In this document: positions 6,092 to 6,092 of the stretch, piece after piece
How positions within the stretch are numbered: the first letter of the stretch is position 1
Layout: every line of letters begins with the position of its first letter
Source: Patescibacteria group bacterium
Lineage (GTDB): Bacteria; Patescibacteriota; Minisyncoccia; Phycocordibacterales; JAGLOS01
Assembly (NCBI GenBank): GCA_018814635.1
Contig: JAHIYV010000017.1
Coordinates: 1-6,092 of the forward strand
Length of the DNA: 6,092 bases
Direction: 5' to 3'
Program-made: the position numbers and the translations under genes
The notes under the pieces: generated by a model
Database searches by the model: none
Seen by the model: only the letters and a program-made list of their open reading frames with translations
Told to the model about the DNA's origin: nothing

Positions 6092-6092
6092 G

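Overview
This AT-rich window has small overlaps between genes, no clear Shine-Dalgarno sites, and a valyl-tRNA synthetase (ValRS) of the archaeal-like type rather than the E. coli type. That combination suggests a small, reduced bacterial genome, for example Patescibacteria/CPR. The lineage is an inference. No rRNA, tRNA or CRISPR array was recognised.

Layout. (1) 1-137 is the right part of a short non-coding element with no transposase, a MITE. A second, complete copy lies at 5544-5699 in the same orientation. The complete copy is 156 bp, has 19-bp terminal inverted repeats and is flanked by TTA/TTA. (2) 120-566 (minus) is folE, GTP cyclohydrolase I. It is cut off by the left element copy, so its last five codons and its stop are element sequence and the conserved C-terminal zinc/active-site segment is missing. 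(3) 567-677 is a divergent intergenic region with a perfect 14-bp palindrome and a 9-bp inverted repeat. (4) 678-1523 (plus) is a GT-A/family 2 glycosyltransferase. (5) 1516-5544 (plus) overlaps the glycosyltransferase by 8 bases (ATGACTAA). It is one 1342-codon frame: about 500 residues of AT-rich, mostly unrecognised protein fused to a complete ValRS of about 842 residues. The first 115 or so residues look like a 6-pyruvoyl-tetrahydropterin synthase/QueD fold that has lost its zinc histidines. (6) 5544-5699 is the complete MITE, sitting exactly between the stop codons of valS and the convergent purD. (7) 5705-5857 (minus) is the C-terminal 50 codons of purD; the upstream part of that gene is not present. 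(8) 5858-6092 holds AT-rich non-coding DNA, a GC-rich inverted repeat and the end of an unrecognised minus-strand frame that runs off the window.

How the parts relate. ValRS is the only clearly essential housekeeping function here. FolE makes dihydroneopterin triphosphate, the substrate of the PTPS/QueD family. A truncated folE beside a degenerate PTPS-like domain and a glycosyltransferase may be the remains of a pterin-related or glycosylation cassette that became joined to valS. The region looks rearranged: two element copies, two broken genes and a composition shift inside one reading frame. The main doubt is whether the ValRS fusion is real, because a single-base error near 2980 would separate the two halves.
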